This document shows positions 35,369 through 47,243 of a stretch of 64,000 bases of DNA, piece after piece. Source of the stretch: Microdochium bolleyi (lineage: Eukaryota; Ascomycota; Sordariomycetes; Xylariales; Microdochiaceae); contig KQ964249.1 of the NCBI GenBank assembly GCA_001566295.1, forward strand, positions 1,240,001 through 1,304,000, read 5' to 3'. Numbering within the stretch: position 1 is the first letter of the stretch; every line of letters begins with the position of its first letter. The notes below the pieces were generated by a model that saw nothing but the letters and a program-made list of their open reading frames with translations, did not search any database and was not told where the DNA came from. Made by a program: the position numbers and the translations under genes.

Positions 35369-36662
35369 ATGGCCCAAAAATGTGTCCATCAGGGTTGTGG
35401 CAAGATGTACACAGACCAGGACGCGGTCTGCAAGTACCATCCAGGTCCTCCGATCTTCCATGAGGGGCAGAAGGGTAAGTTTCGTGTCGCAAGTCCCCCG
35501 TCCAGCTACCTCTACCTCCAACGCACTTGAGTACCACCAAGTTGCTGCCACAGTTGACCAGGCATGGAGCTGGCCTGGTTCGTGTTTCGAGATAATCCTT
35601 GTTTGACCTGGCAGTCTGCGTGAGCTTGCTCTATCAGAGCTGTTCCCAACTCAGACACGCGACAAGCTCTCTCCTCGGCCCAGACTGAAGATATGATGCT
35701 GAAGAAGGGACTTGCAGCCCTCTTGTCAACCGTCATCTCTTAGAAGGATATCGTGAGGAATTCTCTGGCTAATACGACGCATCTGACCAGGTTGGAAGTG
35801 CTGCAAGCCTCGGGTACTCACATTCGACGAGTTCCTCGAGATCGAGCCATGCACCGAAGGCAAGCACAGCACGACCGACCTGCCTCCCCAAATTGAGAAG
35901 AAGACAGGTGATGCAACAGACGCCGGCGCGACACCTACACTTGCTTCTAAGCTCGACGATCTCGCCGCTGCTCCTCCAGCGCGTGCGCCTGTCGCACAAG
36001 CTACCACGACACCTGCCCCGCCACCGCCTCCCGAGTCCGAAGATGATGAGCCGACGCTAGATATCCCCGACGGAAAGGGCTGCAGGAGACGGACATGCAC
36101 GGCCACATATAAGAAAGGCCAGGAGAGGTCAGACAACGAGAATTGCCTCCACCACCCGGGCGCCCCCATCTTCCATGAGGGAAGCAAGGGCTACACCTGC
36201 TGCAAGAGGCGTGTGCTTGAGTTCGACCAGTTCATGAAGATTGAAGGATGCAAAACATCACCTCGGCATCTCTTCATCGGGTCCGGCCAGGATAAGAAGA
36301 CGAAGACGGCCGGCTCGGCTGAAGAACTTCTCGATACTGTCCGCCACGACTTCTACCAAACACCGTCCAGCGTGATAGCGTCCTTCTTCCTCAAGAAGAT
36401 CGACAAAGACAAGGCGACTGTCAAGTTTGAGGGCCAAGCCATCGACCTCGATCTGCCGACCACGGACACTCAGCCAAAGCGATACAAGACGGTTGTGCCT
36501 CTGTTCGGACCTATAGACACAGAGAAGTCGGCGTTCAAGATTCTCGGCACAAAACTCGAGGTCAACTTGTACAAGGCGGACGGATCGAGTTGGCCTGTCC
36601 TGCGAAGCGATGAGCGTCTCACTGGCGAGATCCTTCAGGTCGGAAGAGCCGGTCGCGTATGA
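35369..36662 (+). CDS. CHORD and CS domain protein (RAR1/CHP-1/melusin family)
   Basis: Two exons, 35369-35474 and 35791-36662, give 325 residues. The 316-base intron is long for this window. CHORD1 spans residues 1-60: KCVHQGCGKMYTDQDAVCKY, HPGPPIFHEGQKGWKCC, LTFDEFLEIEPC, with the splice after the Gly codon start. A Pro/Ala linker follows. CHORD2 spans about 155-220: CRRRTCTATYKKGQERSDNE, CLHHPGAPIFHEGSKGYTCC and EFDQFMKIEGC. A CS (p23-like) domain follows from about 245: DTVRHDFYQTPSSVIASFFL to GTKLEVNLYKADG. Known role: each CHORD binds two zinc ions, and the family acts as Hsp90/Sgt1 cochaperones. The CHORD-CHORD-CS order matches animal and fungal members rather than plant RAR1. Confidence 0.92.
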
Positions 36663-37726
36663 CACGAATAGCGGATGCCTATCGACAGCATGTGACGCTG
36701 TCAGCCTAGTGCCTCGGACCAGCTTGTGTCTGCGGAAATTGCGACGAAGCAGAGTGTCGAGCTCAGATTATGCAATAATTCATAATTGAGATTTTACGAA
36801 GTATGAGCGTAGCGTGCATCAACGTCCAGATCGTGGTCAATGACCTGAAGACCCCTGCGCCTCTACACGGTTTAATGCTAACTGGTAATGGAATAATAAC
36901 AACGTTTGAACCTTTGCGACGCCGCTTGAAATTTCCACAATGTGACGAGAGCTGTGAAGCGGAGCATCGGTCGATACTTTGTACGAAGACGCCGCGCGGC
37001 ATGGCTGACGGGAATCCCTGTCCGAACCCCTGGGCGCTTTGTCCTGTCATTGATGCCCAAGCACATTTCTCATTTGATACCAGCCGGGCGGTAAGCGGCA
37101 AGGATCCGGTGTGATTAGCCAGGAGCCCTGGGCACGAATGAGACCTGTGGGCGGCACCTGCGCGGCACCTGTGCGTTTCTGCCCAGACGGAGGCGTCCAC
37201 AGGGGGCCTGGGCCTGGCCTGCTCGGGCGGAATGAACTCCCCGCCGCGAAAGGTGCAAGAGAGCTTATAGTGGACCCTACCCGGCCCGAGCCGGGCCTGT
37301 ACCGGTAGAGCCTCTAGTTGTAAGCCACATCATGTCATGGCGTGGTGGCCACTGATTCTATTCAGCTCACTGCTTAGCCGAGGTGTTTCCTGGCTGCTTG
37401 TTGAGCCGTGTCTTTTCCTTTGTGAGGATTGTTCTGGGCTCAGGCATGATGCCATGAACGAGTACCACGCCGAGCTTCCGTCACCTGGAGAAGTCTCCAT
37501 AGCGTAACAGATGGCGAATGGGGTTCCAACAGGTGTGTACCGTGATATCCAGGAAGCGCTACAATGTGCTCTACTGAGCCGGATCCTGATGCAAATAACA
37601 GCCACTTGAGTCGACCGCTTTTTCTATCCGCCGGAGGTACTTTTACTTTCTTGTTCGTGGCGATTCTCCCGACACCGACGCCTGAGTACACACTCTCTGT
37701 CTACTGTCAAAGAGCTCTCGTAAAAC
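36663..37726. other. Intergenic, no gene seen
   Basis: About 1.06 kb downstream of the CHORD gene. It contains GC-rich direct pieces (GGCACCTGCG twice near 37150) but no coding exon. The end may be the promoter of the broken Thr-rich gene. Confidence 0.4.
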
Positions 37727-38532
37727 ATGAAGTCGTCCGCCTACCGCCTGGCCCACTGGCGATGGCCACTTCTGCGGCGGCCAGTCCAGCCCGCAAGGCC
37801 AAGTGCGGTGGGAGTCACTCTTCGTACTCGATGGCCTCGTCTTCGATGCTGACTTCTCTGGCATCTGGCACGATATGTACGGAGACGTCGACGGCGGTGG
37901 AGATGGCCACGATCACATCGACCACCACCCCGGAGGCGACTACATCCATCTCTACCATATATGAGACTGATACGGCCATCTGGACTCTGACCAAGGCGCC
38001 TGACACTGTTACTGTGACGTTCACTGTCCTTTCGACTTCGACGCAGACCGACACTGCCACGGCCACCGAGACCTCAAGCTCGACCGTCCTCGAGACCACA
38101 GCAGCCTCGACTGAGACCGCCACGACCACCTCTACCATTCTCACCACCACGACCTCGACGACAACATCAACCACCTCGGCCACCGTGACAGCCACCGAGA
38201 CTGTCGGTCCCATATCCTCGGCGTACGCGGCCAGTAGCGACCCCAACAACTTCGCCACGACTCTCAATGGCGAGCCCATCCCCCCAGGTGCTATCAATGG
38301 TAATCAGGGGGGCTAACAAGTCACCGCGAGCTCCTCCGAGGACTGCTGCATCAAGTGCCACCAGATGGTCAACTGTGGCGGCTCCTTCTACAGCACCATG
38401 ATAGGATGCTACGTATTCTTCCCACTCGCGGCGGACGTCTGCGACGCCAGCAGCGCACAGGGCGGTTTATTCACGAGACCCAGCCAGACTGGAGGGGCCG
38501 CGACCATCAGCAACTGTCGCTGCGGCCACTGA
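37727..38532 (+). pseudogene. Thr/Ser-rich secreted protein gene with stop codon and probable start frameshift
   Basis: A frame with clear codon bias encodes a mature start ARKAKCGGSHSS, then a long Thr/Ser-rich region (mucin-like, units such as TETSSSTVLETT), and then NNFATTLNGEPIPPGAINGN. It stops at TAA 38314-38316. The same frame continues at once with QVTASSSEDCCIKCHQMVNC, a Cys-rich module with seven more Cys, and ends at TGA 38530-38532. The context suggests one Tyr codon became TAA. At the other end an ATG with good context at 37727 encodes MKSS in a different frame from the hydrophobic PLAMATSAAASPA segment. One missing base there would restore a signal peptide. With both lesions the gene appears dead, unless readthrough or an unseen exon is used. 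Confidence 0.6.
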
Positions 38533-39943
38533 TGGTACGCAGGCAGGGGCTGAGACGTTGTCGTTGATGAGATGCATCAAGGTCCCTCGGCTTGTGTTGG
38601 CCCTGCTCAGTGCCTTTGGGCTTTCTGTTTGCCCTGTCTTCTTCTTGTTCTTGTCCTTTTGCTTCCATCACATCCCATATGGATGAGAAAAGAAAGTCGG
38701 CTCCGAACTGCAAGATCTGATTATTCCTCAATGCGTTCTGCTGCCTTGAGTTTATATCCACTTTTGAGTATTTATGATCTTTCGTGCGTGTTTACAAATC
38801 AAGCTTCTGCTGGATCATCTTGATTATAATTTCATGTATGTCTGTTGGCCATCTGCTAGCATACTACATTCGAAAAGCCAACAGGCTCTTTATTCAGCAA
38901 GTGCAGTACAACAGACCACGCGGTGTTTCTACTTGGGTGCTACCAAGTTCAGAGAGGGCGAGGAATGCAGCTGGCGTCGTTCCGGATCCACTTTCGACTT
39001 ACACGTGTAATTTATGGAGAACTCCGGAAGCCAGGCACCCCCACCCCCCTTGCCACCGGGGAGCTATCATTGACTGCCGGGTGCCGCCCGCGCGGGATCG
39101 CTAAGCCTTACACCCCTGTGGCGGTGGCGCCGGGCTCATACCCTAGGGTAGGATAGGAGGATAGGGGGGGCCAGGGGGGGACCTTTGGTAGCTCAACGAC
39201 AGGGCACCTAGGGCAATCTTGGCAGGGCCTGCGGCGGGCAGGGGCCTTGTTTCCTCCTCCCAACGACCGGACTTGGCCGTGACTCGTCGTGCTCATCATC
39301 TGGGCGGTCGAATTCGTCATTTGACTCGAGGCAGGTCATCACGGCGTGAACTTTCCTACCTACCTACGCTTACCTACCAGTGATCACGATTGAGGCCCAG
39401 CCAAGGGCACCCCCACTCAGTTGTTGCTAGCTCTTGATCGTCTTGCGATGTTTCGACGGTCCCCCAAGAACATAGCCAAAAGACGATCCTCTTGGCGCTG
39501 GCATATGTGCACTGCCTCGAAGCGCTGCGCGTCGTGGCACCTTTTGGTCAACTGTTGCCGTGGGACGCGCAACGCGGCTCATCCGTCCGCGGGGACGGGG
39601 AGGGGGGCCCTTTCTCCGCATGTCTCCTCAGGTGAAGCAATCATGAGTAATCCTCGGGACATGGCCGAAGAGTATTTCACCCCCGTTTCCACGAGAAGTT
39701 TGTCGTGTGGATGGAGACAGAGGTCGATCGTCGGGGAGTCGCCCGTGCGAAGCCCCTCAGATCAACCCTTTTCCGGCGCTGTCATCGCAAAATCCCCCCT
39801 TGCATCGGTCCAGATTCGTCCAGCGAAGAAGAACCTGGTAGTCAACTACCTAGCGCCAAGGCTTATTGTATTGATGCCAAAATATTGCAGATCACAGTGT
39901 CCACCCACCCCCTGCCCCTGTACCTCTGCCAGCCTGGCAGCGC

Positions 39944-39961
39944 AGAGAGAGAGAGAGAGAG
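39944..39961 (+). repeat. (AG)9 microsatellite
   Basis: Nine AG units in an intergenic stretch. Confidence 0.9.
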
Positions 39962-40217
39962 CCTGATAAGAGACCGCCGTTGTTTCCATGACGGAACGCC
40001 AAGAGGTGCGGAGCGGTGCGGTCGGAATAAGCGTGTGTCTCTCATTCCAGGGCCCTTCCGTCGCCTCCCTCCCTCCCTCCCGTCAACTCTTGTCTGGCCA
40101 AGGGCTTCTTGGTTCTTTCTCTGTCGTCATGGGGGCACACTTCGGTACTACTCAATACGGCTAGGCATCGCAGGACCTCGACTGGCCGATTTGTCTCCAG
40201 CAACTAACTGCGTTGAA

Positions 40218-40231
40218 CCCCCCCCCCCCCC
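40218..40231 (+). repeat. Run of 14 cytosines
   Basis: A homopolymer in an intergenic stretch. Its length may be uncertain in the assembly. Confidence 0.9.
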
Positions 40232-42113
40232 ACAACGCCTGTCAAGTAAAAGCTTGGCATATGCACACGCATGCTGTCAAACCTGTCAACTACAGAAGTC
40301 CCTGGACCGATGCACTGTCTCTCTATCTCTACCTCTCCGACTTATCCTCGCGGGCAGTGCAAAGAGTGGTTCCCAGTCTAGAGCAGGCCTTGGCGTTTGC
40401 GCACGTTAAGCCCCCGTAGTTTGGCCTTCCCTGTTAAAGAAAAAACCTCCAAAGGAAGCTGTTGTCTCTCGTGCGGAGTTTCCGCTTGATCCCGCGGAAG
40501 GGAACAGTTTGCATTCGGCCTGCACCAGCCACTGTAGGCACGTGTGTGTGTGTAAATCTACTGACCAAGCTCTCATGCACGTGTTGTCCGACGCCGGCGA
40601 TTACAGGCTTCTCTTCTCCCTTTGCTTTCTCTACTTACAGCCGGCTTTCTTCCCCTGGCTTGTTTGTTTGCTTGCGTGCCGGCTTTTTTCTTTTTTTCTT
40701 TTTCTTTTCAAGCTCCAATATGCAGTATCTATGTCGTACAAATCTACCAGTGTGACACTCCCACGCCCAACCAGCGAATCACGCACCGGAACTTGTCCGC
40801 GTGTCCGCGCGCGCAAACAACCAACCCGTGAAGCTTCGATTCCATTTCCCTCGCCGGCATCAAACCTCGGGCGTTCCCGGACTCTAAGTTGAACAACCCG
40901 CCATGGCCGGTTCTTGGCGTTGCCGACGGACTGAGCTGGGGTCTTGTGTGTGAAGGACGGTGACGACGACAGCAGCTTCCGCGTATATACCGTGCCGGTT
41001 GTGGCGTAGGTATGCGATGTCGGTGGGCCTCACGATCCGGGGCGTGCCCTGCGGAGTAATCAGTACCGGGAGGCCCCCCCATCGTGAAGCACAGACGGGG
41101 TGGGGGGAGGGGATGGAGACTTCGGAAGGACTTGCTTCCGCGGCAGCGGGCGAGACTATCTACAGTAGGTACTCACACAGCTCCTGTACGGAGTGGGTAA
41201 GCAAGGAATGCACACATGCGGTGTGTGCGGGCAGTCCCTTATCAGATCTTGGCTTGGCGGTGTCAAGTATCAGGCGGGCCGCGTGTATACCTTACGTCGT
41301 CCATCCATGTGCTGATCGTTCTTGGCTTGCATTCCCTTTCGCGCCAGGACGAGGCGCAGTCGCCCGTTTGATAGTGTTTCACAGGCCGCATTCGTTGCCT
41401 TCCGGCGTTTTCGAACATTTGGATTCCGGAGAGTTACGGGAGTATCTTCGTCATTGCGGGGGCCAGAGGAATTCACTTGCTGCGGTTGGAAGCTTTGCAG
41501 CGGGTTCGTCGAGACGGTCATTAGATGTCAACTTGGTCTGTGTGATTGGATCTACATTGCGCTATTGCTATGGTTCGTGGAAGTACTGTAACAGGGTGCT
41601 AAGCTCAGACTGAACGGACAAAACAGGTATTGATGCTGGCTCTGTAGTGATGCCATGCTGGCACTAGATGATTAAGATATAATGAGAAGTGAATGTGATA
41701 GATTAGCCTTAGAAGACGGTAGGATGCTGCCAATGCGAGCCTCTCCATTCGAAAGTAAACTGGCTTTTTGCTGTGAAACAGGTAGTTGAGAAACGGAGTT
41801 CGGCCCCGACGGGGGCGACTCGGCGCTGACCTCGCACGTAGCGTGTGCTCTTGGGGTGTACTCGGCGTGGCGTCTTTGTGCGTCCCGGCGACCGATCGTG
41901 ACATGACCCTCGTGTGGAGCTGCCTGCGAAAGGCGTCCTGCAGGAGGATGTCTGGCACGGATCTGATCGCGGCGGGTTTCGCCGGGGGGAGGATATCCCC
42001 CTAGTCTCTTTCGTGGTGTGTGCTTCTACCACTGTCTACTGGCATTGAAACATTGCTGTGGTGAGTCTATGTTGCTTGTGTGTTGTCCTCGATTGCCTCT
42101 GTGAGAAGCGTTT

Positions 42114-43260
42114 TCAGGTGTTGCCGGCGGCGGTTCTGGCGGGCGATGCGTTCCCTTGGTTGAACGCCGGGACGGGCGTGAGCTGCAGGACAGCCTTGCC
42201 ATCTTCCGACATGCCAACAAAGGCCGGCCACGCCCGGACTCGCTCGTCATCGCCAGTGTCGAGCATGAAGTACGCGGCTGCCGGCTGATCACAGCAGCCA
42301 GCCTCGAGGCGCGATGGCGATGGGGGCAACGAAGGTGACGCCGAAGGTCGCTTCTTTTCCTGCTCGTTATCGCTTGGGGATTGCTCGTGGCGAATGCTAG
42401 GCCTGCAGAGTTGGTTCTATCGTCAACAGGGGTGAAACATAGTGTGGATGAAGAGCGAACGGGATACTTACGCCGCCGAGGTGAAGTTGCCATCTCCTTC
42501 CATGATTGGCTTGGCGATGCTCGGGCTGCGCGAAAAGATGGAGAGGCCCCTCTCACTGCGCCTATCAGCGATCTTCTTGAGGCGCTTCTCAGCCAAGTGC
42601 GTGAAGACGTGGCCGAAGCCAGCGACGACGAGGACAGGGGTGCCAAGCGCGAGTGCCCATTTCCTGCAGACGAAGAGTACATATCAGTAAATTAAACCCT
42701 GTTCGTCGTGGATCGTAACAGGACCCGAGTGAGCAAGCAAACTTACGGATGGTCGATGCCTTGCAGGTGTAGCCACATGGCCAACACGATACCGAGGATG
42801 GCCACCTCGGAGCCAAGCTGGAGCATCATCCAGGACGACCAGTACAGCGAGATAAGCGGCTCGCCTTGGCAGAACTGGAGCGCCATGAGCGCGAAGACCT
42901 CCATGATACAGAAGACGGCCGTGATCAAGAATATGCTAAGCGCGATGAGCATGGCAGTGATCCAGCGCCGCCGGAAGTATCGGTCGTCGAGCTCGCCATT
43001 CTCGTGTTCCTCTCTGCGAGCCATTGCCCTGCAAAGTAGCAAGGGTGTCAGTCACGAATCACGACGGGGGCAACCGGAACACGATTGGGTAAGACTAACC
43101 ACTGGAAGATAGCGGCAGTAACGAAAAGCATGAAGATGACTACGAAGAAGAAGGACCAGTACATGGCGGCGAAGTGGTGGCCTTCGAGATGGCCCATGAA
43201 GCCTGCATAGTGCTCGCAGTTCTCCAAGTTCTGGAACGTGCCGGCTGGTACTGTGGCCAT
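42114..43260 (-). CDS. Four-helix membrane protein of unknown function
   Basis: Four exons, 43260-43100, 43028-42747, 42663-42472 and 42402-42114, join in phase to 307 residues (introns 71, 83 and 69 bases). Four hydrophobic helices are visible: MYWSFFFVVIFMLFVTAAIF (about 33-52), WITAMLIALSIFLITAVFCI (about 77-100), SEVAILGIVLAMWLHLQG (about 125-143) and LALGTPVLVVAGFGHVFTHL (about 150-170). A basic loop ARREEHENGELDDRYFRRR lies between helices 1 and 2. The C-terminal half is soluble, Ser/Pro-rich, ending with TPVPAFNQGNASPARTAAGN. The N-terminus has paired His/Glu (HYAGFMGHLEGHHF). I do not recognise the family. The consistent phases and codon use make the gene itself well supported. Confidence 0.68.
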
Positions 43261-44815
43261 CGTACGAGAGAGATAGAAGGTGGCGGTGGAAGTTGAACGC
43301 TTGGGCGACTACTGGGATCGTGAAGCAGATCGATAGTGCAGTTCTGATGTTGTGCGAACTTGCCCACCAATGTCGAAGAAGGATGACCGAGAGCGGTGTG
43401 AAAGTAGATGAGTCTAGAAGGAAAGAGACATGGAGAAGCACGGGACGGTGATATGGCCTGAGACCAAGGCTTCCAATATATCGTTGGAAGAGCAGGGACC
43501 TTTTCGGAGGGCCTTGCGGTTGCCAGACATGTGGCTTGCCAGATAAAGGTAGGTAGGCACGCCGAAGTTGAGCACGGATGTACGCCGCCATGGGCTAGCG
43601 GTGCCCAACATACGGAACACTGGGGTTGACTTGGCACGGACTCTTTGACCCATCTGTCAGACTCGAGCAGTCGCAATACACTTTTGGCCTTGACGTGGTT
43701 GTGAACACAGCCATGTCGCCCATGTGCGCGCCCGATGTGTCACACACAGCACGCCGAGTGGGCCGCCCAGACTCTTGGGATCTCGGCTGCCGAGCGGTGG
43801 TGAGGTGGACAGCAGACGTCCGGAAGCTCTGAGATGACACAGAGTGCTGCCCAAGACGGCAAGGGATGGCCGTGCTCGCCTTCATTTCCCAGCACCGTCG
43901 CCAGTGGCCGGGATGGCCATGTGCATGCCGGGGCCGTTGTCGTACCAGGGCGTGTCCTGGCCCGGCCGTCAACACGGGCGGACGAGCCGGGGCGCGGGAC
44001 AGGGGGTCCCAATTTGGAACCGCAGGCCTGACGCGGCTTGGCATACGCGGCGGTGCAAGACCATTGATGGTGATCAGGTCTTGGCGGAGATGCAAGATAT
44101 GAGAGCCTCAAGAGAGCCGTCACGGCCAGCAAGGTTGTCCCAGATCTATAGATCCGGTGGGACCCCAGCCAAGCCAAGTACCGCCCCCGTCGTCCAGGTG
44201 CCGAAGCAACGTGTGGTCCCCTACACCTGCGCCACGGCGTTAGCTCGAGTCTGAGAACCGTCTCGCGCACCTCAAAATGTCGATTGACAGCCATCAATCT
44301 TGTCGCCATTCCTCCGCCCTCGAGATAAGGCCCTCTTGCCAAGCCTGGTGGGGAAGCACGCAACACAAGCACAAGAGCAAAGTCGTCGTCATCGCTTCAT
44401 CCGAGACCTTGCGGAGCGCTGATCGTCATCGCCGAGGCGTCGACTTGCACTCGCCCTGCCGAGCCTGCCCATAGCTTATCTTTTTGGCCTCAACGCTCGG
44501 TGACGTGAATCCCGCGGGAGGCAATCGAGCTAAGACACGACAGTACATTGTGTCGATCACGTCACAGCCCCCAAGAGCGCGGCATGCATGGGGTTCGCAA
44601 TTTCTTCGTGCCTTGCCAGCCTTGGAAAGGTACTGCGTGCGACGGCGAAGGTATAGAGTTGTTGTACATCTTTACACAATACACGCATGGTGCTAGTTTC
44701 GCTGGAAAGTCGCGGGCCATGGTTGAGCGGACACGGCGGATGTCAAAGCGTCGTGTTCAGAACCTTCTCGAAGGAGACAAGACGCTCTGAGGCCAATCGC
44801 ACAACATACTGCGCA
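43261..44815. other. Intergenic, no gene seen
   Basis: 1.55 kb upstream of the membrane protein gene. Several GC-rich frames of 130-210 codons overlap each other on both strands without any domain. I regard them as spurious. Confidence 0.4.
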
Positions 44816-46249
44816 TTAGTCGAAACCCTCCATGAGATCTGTGCGGTCCAGGAGCATGCCTTTGGCCCCAAGAAACTGTTGCAGTGCCAGCCATTGTGGC
44901 CCTTCTTCTTCGCCCTGCCGCCACGTCTCCTGGAAACCCCACGCACATGCGATTTTGTCCATGGCAGCTCGCTGATCCTCTCGCACCCATCGCTTGCGCA
45001 AAGGCACACCCGGTGCCCAGGTAACCCGTCTCATTTGGTCGTTGGCCGTGGTTAATGCCACAATGCCTATCGAGGCTGTGAAGCCCACATAGGCAAGGAT
45101 GCCTGCGAATGCCACATTTGTTGCGCTGGCTGCGTCCATCGCGCTCTGCAGCCCTGACAGATTCGAGGCGAGGGCATAGGCTGCTACGGGCGTAGCGGCA
45201 AACGCAACTCCGGGTGGAAGTGCCTGCCGAGCGATCTTGGCTCTGACGAATGCTTTCGTGGCATAGCCATTTTCCACGATGCCGACAGCCGCATCGAGAT
45301 TCCGTGCCTCAATGGCCACGTCGAGAGCCATGTCGATTACCTTTGGCTCGATTGCATTCTTGATGCTGGAGGGATCTTGCGGGGTATACTCGATGGTCGA
45401 TCCTTTCACAGAGGCCATCGGCTTGCTCGCGTACATGTGGAACACGCTAGGCAAAGTCTCGGGCTTGCTCAAGCGTGATTGTACGCGGACGTAGTCTTCC
45501 AAGAGGCTTGGCGAGATGAACACAGGCTCGTGTGCAACGACGGCGTATGCAGCATTCGATATCCTGTCGATCATCTCACGCACCTGCGCAGAGATCTTTT
45601 CCCGGGCAAGCTCGGCTGCTGTTGGCGCCGGCGTGTCAGGTCTGCCAGAGTCCGCCCTCGCTGCCGGAAGGCGCTGCCGCTGTGCGTTCGCGGCCGATGC
45701 TGCCTGGTCCAACGACAATAGCCCGGATGCCGCCGAATCACTTTCTACTATCATGTGGGCGATCTGAGGCTGTACGGAGTCGTCCATGATGAAGTCGGCC
45801 ACCACACGGCAAGCGAGGAGCGCAGCTGCGACATCTTTCTCGGTCGGCACACCCTTGTTCTTAAGCACTTTGGCCGTGCTGTTGCGCAGGTAGGCCATCA
45901 TGTCTGTGACGGACGACAACTCGGGGTCTGTCGCCTGGTCCGTGGATGGCAGTGGTTGTCCTGCTGCTTGCGAGTCCGTGAGAAGCTGTCTACTGGTATG
46001 AATAGCAGCCAATGTCGCGCGAGGATTCCATTTCCGAGCTAGCGACGGCCTCGAGTTGGACGGGGTGAGACCTGCTGAGGCTGTCGCCGCTGCATTCGCA
46101 TGACTTCTTGACGACACGGAAAAGGCGGCTGTAGACCGGGCAGAACGGGAAGGCTGGCTGATGTGGTGTTCGCAGATCTGACAGAGCGGGCGAGCCCTCG
46201 GCTTCGAGGACAGGGCTCGACGCCCAGCTGTCGTCGCTGTCGACGCCAT
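44816..46249 (-). CDS. Mitochondrial membrane protein of unknown function
   Basis: A single-exon frame of 477 residues. The first 85 residues are rich in Arg, Ala and Ser with almost no acidic residues (start MASTATTAGRRALSSKPRAR), a strong mitochondrial presequence. Then come DMMAYLRNSTAKVLKNKGVP and ALLACRVVADFIMDD, helical. Residues about 345-405 hold two hydrophobic segments, ALPPGVAFAATPVAAYALAS and TNVAFAGILAYVGFTASIGI, split by a short loop. The end is TWAPGVPLRKRWVREDQRAA to GFQETWRQGEEEGPQWL. I infer an inner-membrane hairpin protein with a matrix tail. I recall similar unnamed proteins across filamentous fungi, but no function can be assigned. Confidence 0.7.
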   Translation of the reverse strand: MASTATTAGRRALSSKPRARPLCQICEHHISQPSRSARSTAAFSVSSRSHANAAATASAGLTPSNSRPSLARKWNPRATLAAIHTSRQLLTDSQAAGQPLPSTDQATDPELSSVTDMMAYLRNSTAKVLKNKGVPTEKDVAAALLACRVVADFIMDDSVQPQIAHMIVESDSAASGLLSLDQAASAANAQRQRLPAARADSGRPDTPAPTAAELAREKISAQVREMIDRISNAAYAVVAHEPVFISPSLLEDYVRVQSRLSKPETLPSVFHMYASKPMASVKGSTIEYTPQDPSSIKNAIEPKVIDMALDVAIEARNLDAAVGIVENGYATKAFVRAKIARQALPPGVAFAATPVAAYALASNLSGLQSAMDAASATNVAFAGILAYVGFTASIGIVALTTANDQMRRVTWAPGVPLRKRWVREDQRAAMDKIACAWGFQETWRQGEEEGPQWLALQQFLGAKGMLLDRTDLMEGFD

Positions 46250-47243
46250 GGCGCAAGAGCGGATGGCGCAGAGAGGGGCGAGTCTGCTAGGTTACCGGTC
46301 GAAATCGTGAGACGCTGCCGGCAGGCTCAGCCAGTCAACAGTACGCGTATCGAGACTCTGCCGTTGCAGTCGAGCGTCCGTCGGCGGTCTCGTGGGGGGT
46401 CCGCAGCTGTCGTGCTGTCGTGCTGTCGTGGCTGGCGGGATGTGCAATCGGGGCAGCTGTGACAGTCAAATGCTCAAAATGTAGAATTGCCCTATCAAAA
46501 GGCCGGCGCGATTGGGCAGGGGTCCGGGTTTGCTTTGGTGCATGCCCCACCATATGTGCATATCACACCCGCGTGTAAGTGGCCTGCCAGAGTTCAATGA
46601 TGTATTGCAGAAATTGGAAACCAAATTCAATATCGCCTTGGCTGGTCAGCAGATCATCAGAAATACTGTTGAATATAGTCTGCACGAAAGCTCAACTGAG
46701 CTACCTGCAGGATGATGGGTTCTTTTGCATATTTTAACACAAGTGATCTCGCTCGTCTTTCGTCTCTAAATCCTGAGGCACGCGTATAGTGCGGGACCGC
46801 CTTTGTGAAGAAACAGTAGGAGAGCGTCGGATCAGGCACGAGGGCAAGGTTGAAGTGTTACTGCAGCGCAGGACAGAACTATTCCCAGGCCTGCCCACTT
46901 GACCTTGTTTCCCGTGAGCACGATCTCAGAGCACAAGATACGGAGGGAACACCGGCAACGCGGGTGAAAGTGCTTCGGGCACAGGACCCTCCCTGGTACT
47001 AATCGACTCTGAGGATCGGTAAGTGAACAAGCCGATCATGGAAGTCAGAAGTTATGGTATGTTGCACCTCACGGGCGAATAGCAGGACACGTCACGATAT
47101 CAGAAGAAAAGCGGCAGAACTTGAAACCCAAACTTGCAGTCTCTCCGAGACTGATCAGACCTAGATCGATATTATGAATATCACACAGGAGCCAAATCTC
47201 GACACTCAGCATTGGCCTCGCGTGAGTGGAGGGCATAAAAGAG
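46250..47243. other. Intergenic, no gene seen
   Basis: About 1 kb. The left end is the promoter of the mitochondrial protein gene. It has a direct repeat GTCGTGCTGTCGTGCTGTCGTG at 46409-46430. The rest is AT-richer and has no coding signal. Confidence 0.4.

Larger units (their letters stand above)
38533..42113. other. 3.6 kb gene-free stretch with low-complexity tracts
   Basis: The longest stretch without a gene. It holds a TACCTACC cluster (39356-39378), an (AG)9 run (39944-39961), a run of 14 C (40218-40231), and a T-rich tract (40686-40710). Many GC-rich open frames exist, but none has a domain. No transposon ends or repeats of other loci were recognised. Confidence 0.4.

Noticed and set aside
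38311..38325. Stop-codon readthrough or a 21-base intron at the TAA in the Thr-rich gene
   Set aside because: The bases after TAA do not match known readthrough contexts, and a 21-base intron is far below the usual fungal minimum. A point mutation is simpler.
43740..44372. Overlapping GC-rich frames of 130-210 codons on both strands
   Set aside because: No domain, no consistent start and equal openness on several frames, as expected for GC-rich noncoding DNA.
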